Shown piece after piece: positions 1 to 7,695 of a stretch of 64,000 nt of DNA. Made by a program: the position numbers and the translations under genes. Under the pieces are notes generated by a model. That model ran no database searches, was not told the DNA's origin, and was given only the letters and a program-made list of their open reading frames with translations. The stretch covers positions 38,820-102,819 of the forward strand of contig CALXDJ010000005.1 in assembly GCA_944387035.1 (NCBI GenBank), written 5' to 3'. The first letter of the stretch is position 1. Every line of letters starts with the position of its first letter. This DNA comes from an uncultured Oscillospiraceae bacterium. GTDB lineage: Bacteria; Bacillota; Clostridia; Oscillospirales; Oscillospiraceae.

Positions 1-2081
1 ATCAGGGCGTTGAGCCGGGTCACCGCCCAGCGGTCCAGCTCCTCCATCTCCTCCGGCGCCACCAGATGGTCGGCATCGAAGCCGTCCAGGTTGCCCAGGC
101 AGTACCGGGCAGTGTTGCGGAACTTGAGATAGTTCTGGGAGAGCTGCTTGAAGATCTCGTGAGAGCAGCGCATATCGGCGTGGTAGTCGGCGCTGGCAGC
201 CCACAGACGCAGCAGGTCCGCGCCGTACTTATCCATGATCTCATAGGGGTCCATGCCGTTGCCCAGGGACTTGTGCATGGCCTTGCCCTCGCCGTCCACG
301 GTCCAGCCGTGGGTGACGCACTCCTTGAAGGGCGCACCCTGGCCGAAGGCTCCCACAGCGGTGAGCAGAGAGGACTGGAACCAGCCGCGGTACTGATCCA
401 GGCCCTCCAGGTACATAGTGGCAGGCCAGAAGCCCTGATCCCGCTTCATGGCGGCGAAGTGGGTGGAGCCGGAGTCGAACCAGCCGTCCAGGGTATCCTC
501 TTCCTTGTCAAAGCCGGACTTGGAGCCGCAGTGGGGGCAGGTGAAGCCCTCGGGCAGGATCTCCTCGGCAGTCTTGGCAAACCAGGCGTTGGAGCCCTCC
601 TTCTCAAACAGGGCGGAGATGGCGGCGATGGTCTCGTCGGTGCAGATGGGCTTGCCGCAGTCCTTGCAGTAGACCACCGGGATGGGCAGGCCCCACTTGC
701 GCTGACGGGAGATGCACCAGTCGTTGCGCTCGCGGATCATGGACTTCATGCGGTCAATGCCCCAGCCGGGCACCCAGCGCACATCGTCGCAGGCGGCACA
801 GGCCTCGTCCTTGAAGGCCTCCACGGAGCAGAACCACTGGGGCGTGGCCCGGAAGATGATGGGGCCCTTGCAGCGCCAGCAGTGGGGATAGCTGTGGACG
901 ATGTCCTCCTGGGCAAAGAGGGCGCCGCTCTCCTTCATATCCTTGAGGATGATGGGGTTGGACTCGTCGGTGGTGAGGCCGGCGTACTTGCCGGCATAGT
1001 CGGTGTGGCGGCCCTGGTCGTCCACGGGCACCACCATGTCCATGCCGTAGCGCTTGCAGGTCTGGTAGTCGTCGGCACCGAAGCCGGGCGCCGTGTGGAC
1101 GCAGCCGGTACCGGAGTCCATGGTGACATAGTCGGCATTGACCAGGCGGCTGGTCTTGGGCAGGAAGGGATGGTCGGCCAGCATGTTCTCGAAGAAGGAG
1201 CCGGGATGGGTCTCCACGATCTCATAGCTTTCAAAGCCGCCGATCTTCATGACCTTGTCGGTCAGGGCCTCGGCCATGATATAGGTCTCGCCGTTGGGAG
1301 CCTTCACCAGGGCGTAGGACTCATCGGGATGCAGGGCGATGGCCAAGTTGCCGGGCAGGGTCCAGATGGTGGTGGTCCAGATTACGAAGAAGAGCTTGCT
1401 CTTGTCCACATGGGAGAGCTTGCCCAGGTCATCGTGCATGGGGAACTTCACATACACGGTGGTGCAGGGATCGTCCTGATACTCGATCTCCGCCTCGGCC
1501 AGGGCCGTCTCGTCCTTGGGGCACCAGTACACGGGCTTGAGGCCCTTGTAGATATAGCCCTTCTTGAACATCTCCCCGAAGACCTTGACCTCCTCGGCCT
1601 CAAAGCCGGGGTGCATGGTGGCGTAGGGATGGGCCCAGTCGCCCAGCACGCCCATGCGCTGGAAGCCCTCGCTCTGCACGTCCATATAGTGCTGGGCGAA
1701 CTCCTGGCAGGCGGAACGGAAATCGGGCACGCTCATCTCCTTGCGGTTGAGCTTGTTCTGCTTGATGATGGCGGACTCGATGGGCATGCCGTGGTTATCC
1801 CAGCCGGGGATATAGGGCGTGTAGTAGCCCCGCATGGCGTAGGACCGGGTGATGAAGTCCTTGATTGCCTTGTTCAGGGCATGGCCCATGTGCAGCGCGC
1901 CGTTGGAGAACGGAGGGCCGTCGTGGAGGTTGAACAGGGGCTTGCCCTCGTTCTTTTTGAGCATCTCATGATAGACGTCCTGGTCCTTCCAGCGCTTGAG
2001 CATTTCCGGCTCCCGCTTGGGCAGGCCCGCCCGCATGGGGAAGTCCGTCTTGGGCAGGTTGATGGTCTTGTTGTAGTCCAT
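1..2081 (-). CDS. ileS: Isoleucyl-tRNA synthetase, N-terminal part (cut by window start)
   Basis: This enzyme charges tRNA-Ile in the cytoplasm and edits valine. The visible 693 residues start MDYNKTINLPKTDFPMRAGL. They contain the class I HIGH-type motif (GALHMGHALNK), the CP1 editing insertion (TTTIWTLPGNLAIALHP and GTGCVHTAPGFG) and the second signature as GKAMHKSLGN, where many relatives have KMSKS. The C-terminal tRNA-binding part lies beyond base 1. The ATG at 2081 follows a purine-rich GGAGG-like site. The gene lies 30 bases after a small zinc-ribbon gene, and both are behind an Ile T-box leader, so expression should follow uncharged tRNA-Ile. The family assignment is certain; the K-A-M-H-K-S form is read directly from the sequence. 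Confidence 0.97.
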   Translation of the reverse strand, partial: MDYNKTINLPKTDFPMRAGLPKREPEMLKRWKDQDVYHEMLKKNEGKPLFNLHDGPPFSNGALHMGHALNKAIKDFITRSYAMRGYYTPYIPGWDNHGMPIESAIIKQNKLNRKEMSVPDFRSACQEFAQHYMDVQSEGFQRMGVLGDWAHPYATMHPGFEAEEVKVFGEMFKKGYIYKGLKPVYWCPKDETALAEAEIEYQDDPCTTVYVKFPMHDDLGKLSHVDKSKLFFVIWTTTIWTLPGNLAIALHPDESYALVKAPNGETYIMAEALTDKVMKIGGFESYEIVETHPGSFFENMLADHPFLPKTSRLVNADYVTMDSGTGCVHTAPGFGADDYQTCKRYGMDMVVPVDDQGRHTDYAGKYAGLTTDESNPIILKDMKESGALFAQEDIVHSYPHCWRCKGPIIFRATPQWFCSVEAFKDEACAACDDVRWVPGWGIDRMKSMIRERNDWCISRQRKWGLPIPVVYCKDCGKPICTDETIAAISALFEKEGSNAWFAKTAEEILPEGFTCPHCGSKSGFDKEEDTLDGWFDSGSTHFAAMKRDQGFWPATMYLEGLDQYRGWFQSSLLTAVGAFGQGAPFKECVTHGWTVDGEGKAMHKSLGNGMDPYEIMDKYGADLLRLWAASADYHADMRCSHEIFKQLSQNYLKFRNTARYCLGNLDGFDADHLVAPEEMEELDRWAVTRLNAL

Positions 2082-2111
2082 ATCTCGATTTCCTCCGTTT
2101 ATGATAAAGTG

Positions 2112-2366
2112 TTATTCCTTGTTTTCCGTGAAAAATATCACCGTGCCGCAGCTGCGGCAGAAGGCACCGGAATACCGGGGAAGGCTGGAGAGGGCCTCAA
2201 GGGAACGGGCAGACTGGGTGCGGTCTCCCGTCGGACGGAGCCGGATCGCGCCTTTGGGCCGCTGAAAGTTTTTCAGCGGCGTCCGCTCCGGTGTCCAAGC
2301 CAGGTAACCCCGGGGAGAATAGACGCTTCCATCCTCCATCTCTTTTCCGCAATGAGGGCACTTCAT
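2112..2366 (-). CDS. Small zinc-ribbon protein, DUF6487-like
   Basis: This 84-residue protein starts MKCPHCGKEMEDGSVYSPRG and ends with a second cysteine pair, CRSCGT. The two CxxC pairs suggest one zinc ribbon. The opening resembles DUF6487 proteins of Firmicutes, whose function is unknown. I chose the ATG at 2366 because GGAGG lies eight bases upstream; an in-frame ATG at 2384 has no such site and falls in the terminator T-tract. The gene sits between the Ile T-box terminator and ileS, so it should be co-transcribed with ileS. No function can be assigned from the sequence. Confidence 0.75.
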   Translation of the reverse strand: MKCPHCGKEMEDGSVYSPRGYLAWTPERTPLKNFQRPKGAIRLRPTGDRTQSARSLEALSSLPRYSGAFCRSCGTVIFFTENKE

Positions 2367-2383
2367 CCGGCAGCCTCCTCCCA

Positions 2384-2426
2384 AACAAAAAAACGCCCTG
2401 TCTCTTCTTCAAGAGACAAAGCGTTT
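2384..2426 (-). terminator. T-box intrinsic terminator
   Basis: On the minus strand AACGC..TGTCTCTT pairs with AAGAGACA..GCGTT around a short loop and is followed by seven Ts. It lies directly after the T-box core and just before the ribosome site of the zinc-ribbon gene, as expected for tRNA-controlled attenuation. Confidence 0.88.
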
Positions 2427-2692
2427 GCAAACACTCTGCGGTACCACTCTCGCTGCCGCTCCCTCACGGGACCCGGCCCCTCACCGCCCGCTGTCACGGG
2501 CCGACGGTATAACGTCCGTCACACGTCCGCGCTTACTCAGCCGCCGGCCAATCCGGCCGGGGGTTCAGCGGGAGGCTCCAAGGTGATTTTCCCCCTCCGT
2601 CTCCGTCCGCCTCGCACCAAACGGCGGCTCTCTTCACGGCTTTCGGAGAGATACTCTTCCTTTTCCACGCCAAACTGTTCAATTACCGCATT
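2384..2692 (-). promoter_or_regulatory. T-box riboswitch leader, isoleucine specifier
   Basis: Read on the minus strand, this leader has the T-box core GAGTGGTACCGCAGAG at 2435-2450, followed by an intrinsic terminator. Further upstream a GTGCGAG-type stem I element is followed by GAAAATCACC. The ATC at 2587-2585 fits the specifier position and codes for Ile, in agreement with ileS downstream. Uncharged tRNA-Ile would stabilise the antiterminator and allow transcription of the zinc-ribbon gene and ileS. The T-box call is secure; the specifier is inferred from motif spacing. Confidence 0.9.
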
Positions 2693-2720
2693 ATCATATC
2701 ACGTTTTACCCGTTTGTCAA
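2693..2720 (-). promoter_or_regulatory. Promoter of the ileS T-box operon
   Basis: On the minus strand TTGACA (2720-2715) and TATGAT (2698-2693) are 16 bases apart, a near-consensus sigma-A promoter. It begins the T-box leader and lies just after the terminator of the preceding gene. Confidence 0.85.
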
Positions 2721-2744
2721 CCGGGAGCGGGCCCTTTTCCCGGG

Positions 2745-2777
2745 AAAAAATCCGGCCGGCCCCGCAGGGCCGGCCGG
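2745..2777 (-). terminator. Intrinsic terminator after the 56-residue gene
   Basis: Two perfect 11-base arms (CCGGCCGGCCC and its complement) flank a CGCA loop. On the minus strand a run of six Ts follows. The hairpin lies six bases beyond the stop codon of the small gene at 2783. Confidence 0.85.
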
Positions 2778-2782
2778 AGAGA

Positions 2783-2953
2783 TTACTGATAGCGGTACTG
2801 CATACCGGTGTACTGATCCACACAGCTCAAAAACAGCTCCCGATTGCGGAACTCCAGCAGCTGGCAGCCCTCTTCCTCATGGAAGGAGACGATGCGCCGC
2901 CGGGTGTCCACCCACACGCGCCACAGATTCTCTGCAAGATTCTTCTGCTCCAT
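2783..2953 (-). CDS. Small protein of unknown function, 56 residues
   Basis: This short frame reads MEQKNLAENLWRVWVDTRRR at its start and ends YTGMQYRYQ. The ATG follows a GGAG site (GGGAGAGGAGTGTTCCAA) and the gene is closed by a strong terminator. It has no membrane segment and no motif I recognise. The ribosome site, the good terminator and a plausible mixed-charge composition support a real gene. The short length keeps confidence moderate. It lies between the amidase cassette and the ileS operon, with no sign that it belongs to either. Confidence 0.6.
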   Translation of the reverse strand: MEQKNLAENLWRVWVDTRRRIVSFHEEEGCQLLEFRNRELFLSCVDQYTGMQYRYQ

Positions 2954-3083
2954 TTGGAACACTCCTCTCCCGGCAGCACACAGTGCACTTGGAATTTTCT
3001 TGTTCTACCTCTAAGACGATCCTCAGGGGGATTTTGTTTCACATTTTTTGAAAAATTTTTGAAAACTTCCGAATTTGGGCCGC

Positions 3084-3758
3084 TTATTCCTCCAGTTGGG
3101 CCGTCACATCGGCCAAAAACGCCGTCCAGGCCTCCGGGTTTTCCACATAGTACAGCGGACACCGCTTTCCCGACACATCATAATGCCGGATCACGTCCGT
3201 CTGCGGGTCCAGGTGAAACTCCTCACAAAGCCACGCCGTCAGCTCCACCACGCGGTCATAGGTCACGTCGGAAAACTCCCCCGTCTCATCCGGGTGGCAG
3301 ACCTCAATGGCCACCGTATCCGCGTTGCGCTCATTGGAGGCGTAGGCAATCTCCGTCAGGGGTACGCACTGGATCACCTCGCCCTCCAGCCCCACAATGA
3401 AGTGGCTGGAGGCGTAAGTCCCCTCTTCCCCCGAGGCCAGGGAGGCAAAGTAGTTGCGGTTGGCCTGGGCGGTGGTGTCGGGATTTCCCACATAGTGGAT
3501 CACCACGCCGTTAATCCGCTCCAGCGTCGTTCCCGGACGGGACCACTGGTTCACCGGCAGCAGGTCTTGTTCCACATAGTCCGGCACCGCCACGCCTTCT
3601 CCGTCCGGTCCCCGCAGCGCCTGCCAGATCCACAGTCCGCTGCCCGCCAGGGCGGCCGCCGCGATCAGCACAGCAGCCGCCATCAGGTTCCGGTTCCGGC
3701 GGGCCCGGCGGCCCCCACGCCGCCGGACACCGGAATGTCTTTGTTCTGTCTCCGTCAT
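3084..3758 (-). CDS. N-acetylmuramoyl-L-alanine amidase (Amidase_2 family), membrane-anchored
   Basis: The predicted enzyme cuts the bond between muramic acid and L-alanine in peptidoglycan. It has 224 residues: an arginine-rich cytoplasmic start, one membrane segment at about 25-46, then an Amidase_2 domain outside the cell. The likely zinc ligands are H88 (VIHYVGNP), H192 (RHYDVSGKRCP) and C200. Its ATG overlaps the stop codon of the upstream permease gene by four bases, so translation is probably coupled. It is the last gene of a regulator-ATPase-permease-amidase operon, which suggests wall remodelling linked to that transporter. The enzyme family is clear; its physiological role is inferred. 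Confidence 0.9.
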   Translation of the reverse strand: MTETEQRHSGVRRRGGRRARRNRNLMAAAVLIAAAALAGSGLWIWQALRGPDGEGVAVPDYVEQDLLPVNQWSRPGTTLERINGVVIHYVGNPDTTAQANRNYFASLASGEEGTYASSHFIVGLEGEVIQCVPLTEIAYASNERNADTVAIEVCHPDETGEFSDVTYDRVVELTAWLCEEFHLDPQTDVIRHYDVSGKRCPLYYVENPEAWTAFLADVTAQLEE

Positions 3759-5737
3759 CCGACCACCGCCACCGAGGTATTCTCATCTGCCAGGACGGCG
3801 CCATCGCCTTCTCCCTGGACGGCATCATACCCGTAATCCTCGGGATACAGCTCCGCCCGGGTGACCAGATCCGCCTTCGTCACCAGACCCAGCCGCAGCA
3901 GGCAGTCCACCGTCTCCGTCATCTCCGGACGGACCCGGATGGTAATCCAGTCGGTGGACGTATAGGACGTTCCGCTGCTGTCCTGCTCCTGGTACTCAAA
4001 GGTCAGTTCCATATTGATGGCATAGTCGTGGGCATCGGAACTGTCAAACCATTCATAGGTGCCCCAGGTGCCATTGGCGGCATCCCGGCGCACAGCCGCG
4101 GCAATGGCCTCCGCCTCCCGGCTGCCCAGATCGTAGCTGCCTCCCAGATCCGTACTCACGTATCCGCCGGTAAGGGTGTAGTCCGGATCGCCGTCATGCA
4201 GACGGACGGCCTTCATGGCCTCTCCGTTGACCAGAGCATCGAGCAGGTAGTCGTAGGTTCCCGCCTGGGCCATCCGCTCCCGGGTGAGAAACAGCTCATA
4301 GCTGCGCATCAAATGCTGGCCGTTGGCAAGCGTGTACTTCAGCCAGAGCCAGGTGGTCGTTTCACCCAGCCGCTCCGCGTCCTCCTGCAAAATTGCCTGG
4401 TTGTACCGTTCGGTCTCCTTCTCCCGCAGATAGTCCAGATCCTGCACCACTGCCCGGTGCAGCTCCACCACCTGTGCGATCAGAGCATCCTCCTTACCGG
4501 CGTCGAGCGTATAGCTGTTTCCGGCGACCCGCAGCTCAATCCGGGCCACATCCTCTGCGTTGGGCACCCGGGCCGCCACGCCCAGCACATCCGTATGCAT
4601 GGCCGCGCACACAGCGGCACAGCACACCATCACCGCCACGGCGCCCTTCCAGCTGCCCCGGAACACCCGCAGGGACTTGGCCAGCAGCATGGCCGCGGCA
4701 TACCAGCCGATCAGCCCCGCCACGCACATGCACACTGCCATGGGCAGCGCCTGGTAATACGGACTATACTGGAAGCTGCGCCAGAAAATCTCATACAGCG
4801 CCATGCCGCCCGGCAGCGCCGCCAGCAGGGTGACCACCACCCGGAAGACCGGCCGCAGCCACGGCGCGGCCACCACATCGCCGGCGCTCTCACTGCGCCG
4901 CCGCCGGTAGAGCAGGTACGTCAGCCCCAGCAGAGCCACGCCCACCAGGACATACACACCCACGATCCACAGGCCCCGGAGGTGAATTTCCGTTGTAACA
5001 TAGTCATAATAAGAGGAATAGGGGTCCTGGTTTACCAGGCGCTCCTCCACCACCCGGTCAATCCAGACCGTATTCTCCAGATAGACCGTGGGCGAGAGCC
5101 ACTCCAGCGCTCCGGAATAGCTCCCCGCGACACCGGTCAAAAAGCCCTGAGCCAGCACGGAAAACAGGGAGTCCAGAATGACCTCCAGGAAGTGCAGCAC
5201 CAGGTAGATGGCCGGCATGGCAAAGAGATTGCCGGTGAGAAAGGCCGCAAAGGTGGCCGTTGCAAAGTAAAAGAAGCTCTCTCCCAGCACCACCAGCACC
5301 GTCACCAGCAGAGCCTTGAGGGAAAACGCCCCCGTGACCAGGGAGACCAGCACGCACAGCCCTCCGGTCACACCGTAGGGAATGAGCATCATGGCCATGC
5401 CGGACAAGAAGCCGGTGGCCAGAAGGCCTTCCCGCCGGATGGGCATGGCGTGCATCATGCTCACGCTGCGGGCGCCGTATAAGTAGTTCCAAACCGCCAT
5501 GGCGCACAGCACGGCATAGATCAGAGACAGCACCGGTACCACATCAGAGGCCACGCTGTAATAGGCCCCGGCCAGATCGATCTGCGTCAGTTCAAAATGC
5601 CGGTTGCGCAGCAACTCCATCACCAGCGCCAGGGGGAACAGAGCCCCAACAAAGGACGCCATGCCCCAAAGCGGCCAAAACCGCGTCAGGTTCTTGCGCA
5701 GCAGCGTCCCGTTAAAGAACGATGTCCTTGACTGCAT
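3755..5737 (-). CDS. ABC transporter permease with large C-terminal soluble domain (YtrC-like)
   Basis: This 660-residue protein has about nine hydrophobic segments up to residue 395, then a soluble region of some 260 residues that may be DUF6449-like. The early motif MMHAMPIRREGLLATGFLSG is typical of ABC-2 type permeases found beside YtrB-like ATPases. The ATG at 5737 follows GGGAGGGG; an in-frame ATG at 5758 has no site. It overlaps the end of the ATPase gene by 26 bases and the start of the amidase gene by four. Substrate is unknown. In Bacillus the related Ytr system responds to cell-wall antibiotics; a similar role here is inference. Confidence 0.85.
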   Translation of the reverse strand: MQSRTSFFNGTLLRKNLTRFWPLWGMASFVGALFPLALVMELLRNRHFELTQIDLAGAYYSVASDVVPVLSLIYAVLCAMAVWNYLYGARSVSMMHAMPIRREGLLATGFLSGMAMMLIPYGVTGGLCVLVSLVTGAFSLKALLVTVLVVLGESFFYFATATFAAFLTGNLFAMPAIYLVLHFLEVILDSLFSVLAQGFLTGVAGSYSGALEWLSPTVYLENTVWIDRVVEERLVNQDPYSSYYDYVTTEIHLRGLWIVGVYVLVGVALLGLTYLLYRRRRSESAGDVVAAPWLRPVFRVVVTLLAALPGGMALYEIFWRSFQYSPYYQALPMAVCMCVAGLIGWYAAAMLLAKSLRVFRGSWKGAVAVMVCCAAVCAAMHTDVLGVAARVPNAEDVARIELRVAGNSYTLDAGKEDALIAQVVELHRAVVQDLDYLREKETERYNQAILQEDAERLGETTTWLWLKYTLANGQHLMRSYELFLTRERMAQAGTYDYLLDALVNGEAMKAVRLHDGDPDYTLTGGYVSTDLGGSYDLGSREAEAIAAAVRRDAANGTWGTYEWFDSSDAHDYAINMELTFEYQEQDSSGTSYTSTDWITIRVRPEMTETVDCLLRLGLVTKADLVTRAELYPEDYGYDAVQGEGDGAVLADENTSVAVVG

Positions 5738-6608
5738 AGTCCACCCCTCCCAACTCATAAATAAAGATTTCCTCCAATGTCAGCGGCACCGCGTCCACCA
5801 GCAGCGGATCATACGCCGCCAGGCGCGCTTCCGCCTCCTGGGCGCTCATCCGCATAATCAGCGTATGGACCCGGCCGATCCGGGATGCATGCAGCACCGG
5901 GATCTCCGGAGGCGGTACCTCCCGGTCCTCCCGAAACACCACCTGCAGCTTCACCGTGGTATCCTGCAGCTGGGCCAGAGACCGCTCCAGCAGCACCTTG
6001 CCGTGATCCATGATGCCTACGTGGTCACACACATCCTCCAGCTCCCGCAGGTTGTGGGAGGACACCAGCACCGTGGTTCCCCGCTGGGCCACATCTCCCA
6101 GCACCAGAGACCACACCTGCCGCCGCATCACCGGGTCCAGACCGTCCACCGGCTCATCGAGAATCAGATAGTCCGGCATGCAGCAAAGCGCCAGCCAGAA
6201 CGCCACCTGCTTCTGCATGCCCTTGCTCAGCCGCCGGATCATGCGCTTTTCCTCAATCCGGAACACATCCTTCAGCGCCTCGTAGCGCTCCATGGAAAAG
6301 CGGGGATAAAATCCGCGGTAAAAGCGCATCATATCCCGGACCGTGGATTGCAGGAAGTAATACCAGTCATCGGGGATCGCCGCGACCCGGGCCTTGAGGG
6401 CCGTATTTTCCCATACGTCCTCACCGCCCATGCGCACGGTGCCCGTGTCCTGCCGGTAAATGCCCGTCAGATGCCGGATCAGCGTGGACTTGCCCGCGCC
6501 GTTGGGCCCCACCAGACCGTATACACTGCCTGCCGGAACCGAAATCGTCGCCCCGTCCAGCGCGGCAAACCCGTCAAAGCGTTTGACGAGATCCTTGACT
6601 TCAATCAT
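5712..6608 (-). CDS. ABC transporter ATP-binding protein (YtrB-like)
   Basis: This is a 298-residue cytoplasmic ATPase that should power the permease encoded next. It has Walker A GPNGAGKST at 34-42, a signature loop written LSKGM at 127-131, and Walker B YLILDEP at 147-153. The LSKGM form replaces the common LSGGQ and is frequent in this transporter group. Its ATG overlaps the stop of the GntR regulator gene by four bases. The tight overlaps indicate one co-regulated operon under the promoter and operator at 7011-7063. Confidence 0.93.
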   Translation of the reverse strand: MIEVKDLVKRFDGFAALDGATISVPAGSVYGLVGPNGAGKSTLIRHLTGIYRQDTGTVRMGGEDVWENTALKARVAAIPDDWYYFLQSTVRDMMRFYRGFYPRFSMERYEALKDVFRIEEKRMIRRLSKGMQKQVAFWLALCCMPDYLILDEPVDGLDPVMRRQVWSLVLGDVAQRGTTVLVSSHNLRELEDVCDHVGIMDHGKVLLERSLAQLQDTTVKLQVVFREDREVPPPEIPVLHASRIGRVHTLIMRMSAQEAEARLAAYDPLLVDAVPLTLEEIFIYELGGVDYAVKDIVL

Positions 6609-6964
6609 GCCTGCTCCTCCTTTACCAGCGCTGCCAGCTCCGCATTGCTCACACCCAGATACCGCAGTTCTGCCAGCAGTTCCCGCACTTGGGAGAGCAA
6701 TTCCGCCTTGCGTGCCTCGTCCGCACCGGTATTGCCGGAAGCAAAGCTTCCCTTTCCCGGCACAGAATAGATGTATCCCTCACCTTCCAACTCGTTGTAT
6801 GCCCGCTGAATGGTATTGGGATTGATGCTCAGCTGCGTCGCCAATGCCCGAACCGACGGCAGCTTTTCATCCGGCGCCATGGCACCGGTGACGATCAGCT
6901 TCCGGAGCCCATCTTTGATCTGCTCATAGATCGGCCGGGAATCCCGGTAGTTCAAACTGATCAC
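6605..6964 (-). CDS. GntR family transcriptional regulator, YtrA subfamily
   Basis: The protein has 119 residues: an N-terminal winged helix (helix-turn-helix near SINPNTIQRAYNELEGEGYI) and only a short C-terminal tail, as in the YtrA subfamily. It is the first gene of the ABC/amidase operon. A palindrome lies directly downstream of the -10 box of its promoter, so autorepression of the whole cassette is likely. The inducing ligand or signal is not visible; relatives respond to cell-wall stress. Confidence 0.93.
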   Translation of the reverse strand: MISLNYRDSRPIYEQIKDGLRKLIVTGAMAPDEKLPSVRALATQLSINPNTIQRAYNELEGEGYIYSVPGKGSFASGNTGADEARKAELLSQVRELLAELRYLGVSNAELAALVKEEQA

Positions 6965-7010
6965 ATCCTCACCTTCCCCTTCCCGGCCGGACTATGCGCG
7001 GCCGCAATAC

Positions 7011-7063
7011 TGTACTAACTGTATTAGTACAGCTAGGATAACACCGTCTTTTCCTCTTGTCAA
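7011..7063 (-). promoter_or_regulatory. Promoter and palindromic operator of the GntR-ABC-amidase operon
   Basis: On the minus strand TTGACA (7063-7058) and TATCCT (7040-7035) are 17 bases apart. Immediately downstream, at 7011-7031, an inverted repeat has arms TGTACTAA and TTAGTACA around a five-base spacer. A repressor bound there would cover the transcription start. This fits autoregulation by the adjacent GntR protein. Confidence 0.85.
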
Positions 7064-7099
7064 GAGGTGGAAACCGTCCAATTCCGTCCAATTTTTCTC

Positions 7100-7128
7100 T
7101 TTACAAGCGGGTTTTCCTGTGATATAGT
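7100..7128 (+). promoter_or_regulatory. Promoter of rpsO
   Basis: TTTACA (7100-7105) and TATAGT (7123-7128) are 17 bases apart. This places the start of transcription about 110 bases before rpsO and leaves an untranslated leader. In that leader CCCCAG near 7162 can pair with CTGTGGGG near 7208. It could hold an S15 autoregulatory structure, but I cannot confirm this by eye. Confidence 0.75.
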
Positions 7129-7243
7129 TCTTACGCACGCAATTGTGCAACTCTATATTATCCCCAGGGCTTCGCTTCACGGACATTCACCGGTCCTCAG
7201 GCGCAGTTCTGTGGGGAATCATCAGAAAGGTGGAACTTTTACC

Positions 7244-7510
7244 ATGCTGCGCAAAGAACAGAAAACTGCTATCATCGACGCCAACCGCACCCACGAGAAC
7301 GACACCGGATCTCCCGAGGTCCAGATCGCCATTCTCACCGAGCGGATCAACCAGCTCACCGCCCACATGCAGGCCAACCCCCAGGACAAGCACTCCAACC
7401 GGGGCCTGCTGAAGATGGTCGGTAAGCGCCGCAGCCTGCTGGACTACCTGCAGAAGAAGGACATCGAGCGTTATCGTGCCCTGATCGCCAAGCTGGGTAT
7501 CCGCAAGTAA
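7244..7510 (+). CDS. rpsO: 30S ribosomal protein S15
   Basis: The protein of 88 residues binds 16S rRNA in the small-subunit platform. It carries the family hallmarks [20 protein letters not shown] and [20 protein letters not shown] and ends KLGIRK. The ATG at 7244 follows AGAAAGGTGG. It precedes pnp, the usual arrangement in bacteria, though a terminator hairpin lies between them. It has its own promoter and a leader of about 110 bases. Confidence 0.98.
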   Translation: MLRKEQKTAIIDANRTHENDTGSPEVQIAILTERINQLTAHMQANPQDKHSNRGLLKMVGKRRSLLDYLQKKDIERYRALIAKLGIRK

Positions 7511-7521
7511 GACGGAAAATA

Positions 7522-7557
7522 GGGTGGTGCAGAGCTGTTTCTACACCACCCTTCTTT
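7522..7557 (+). terminator. Terminator or attenuator between rpsO and pnp
   Basis: GGGTGGTG at 7522-7529 pairs with CACCACCC at 7544-7551, followed by TTCTTT. The T tract is interrupted, so readthrough into pnp is possible. Confidence 0.7.
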
Positions 7558-7695
7558 CACATTTTTCACCCTGCATCCACGAGGGCCTCAAAGCCTTTAG
7601 CAGTTGAAAATGTGCCCGGAGCACCCCTGCGGACCTGTTTTCAAGTGCTAACGGTTCGGCTCGCGTGGAACACTTTATCAAAAAGGAGCGTTCTC

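Noticed and set aside
66..2789. A 907-residue open frame on the plus strand across ileS
   Set aside because: It is antisense to a clear synthetase gene, has no ribosome site and its translation is repetitive Gly/Val/His/Leu, as expected from GC-rich codon bias.
7129..7243. An S15 autoregulatory RNA structure in the rpsO leader
   Set aside because: A leader of suitable length with some pairing exists, but I could not match it to a known S15 leader type by eye, so it is mentioned only under the promoter.
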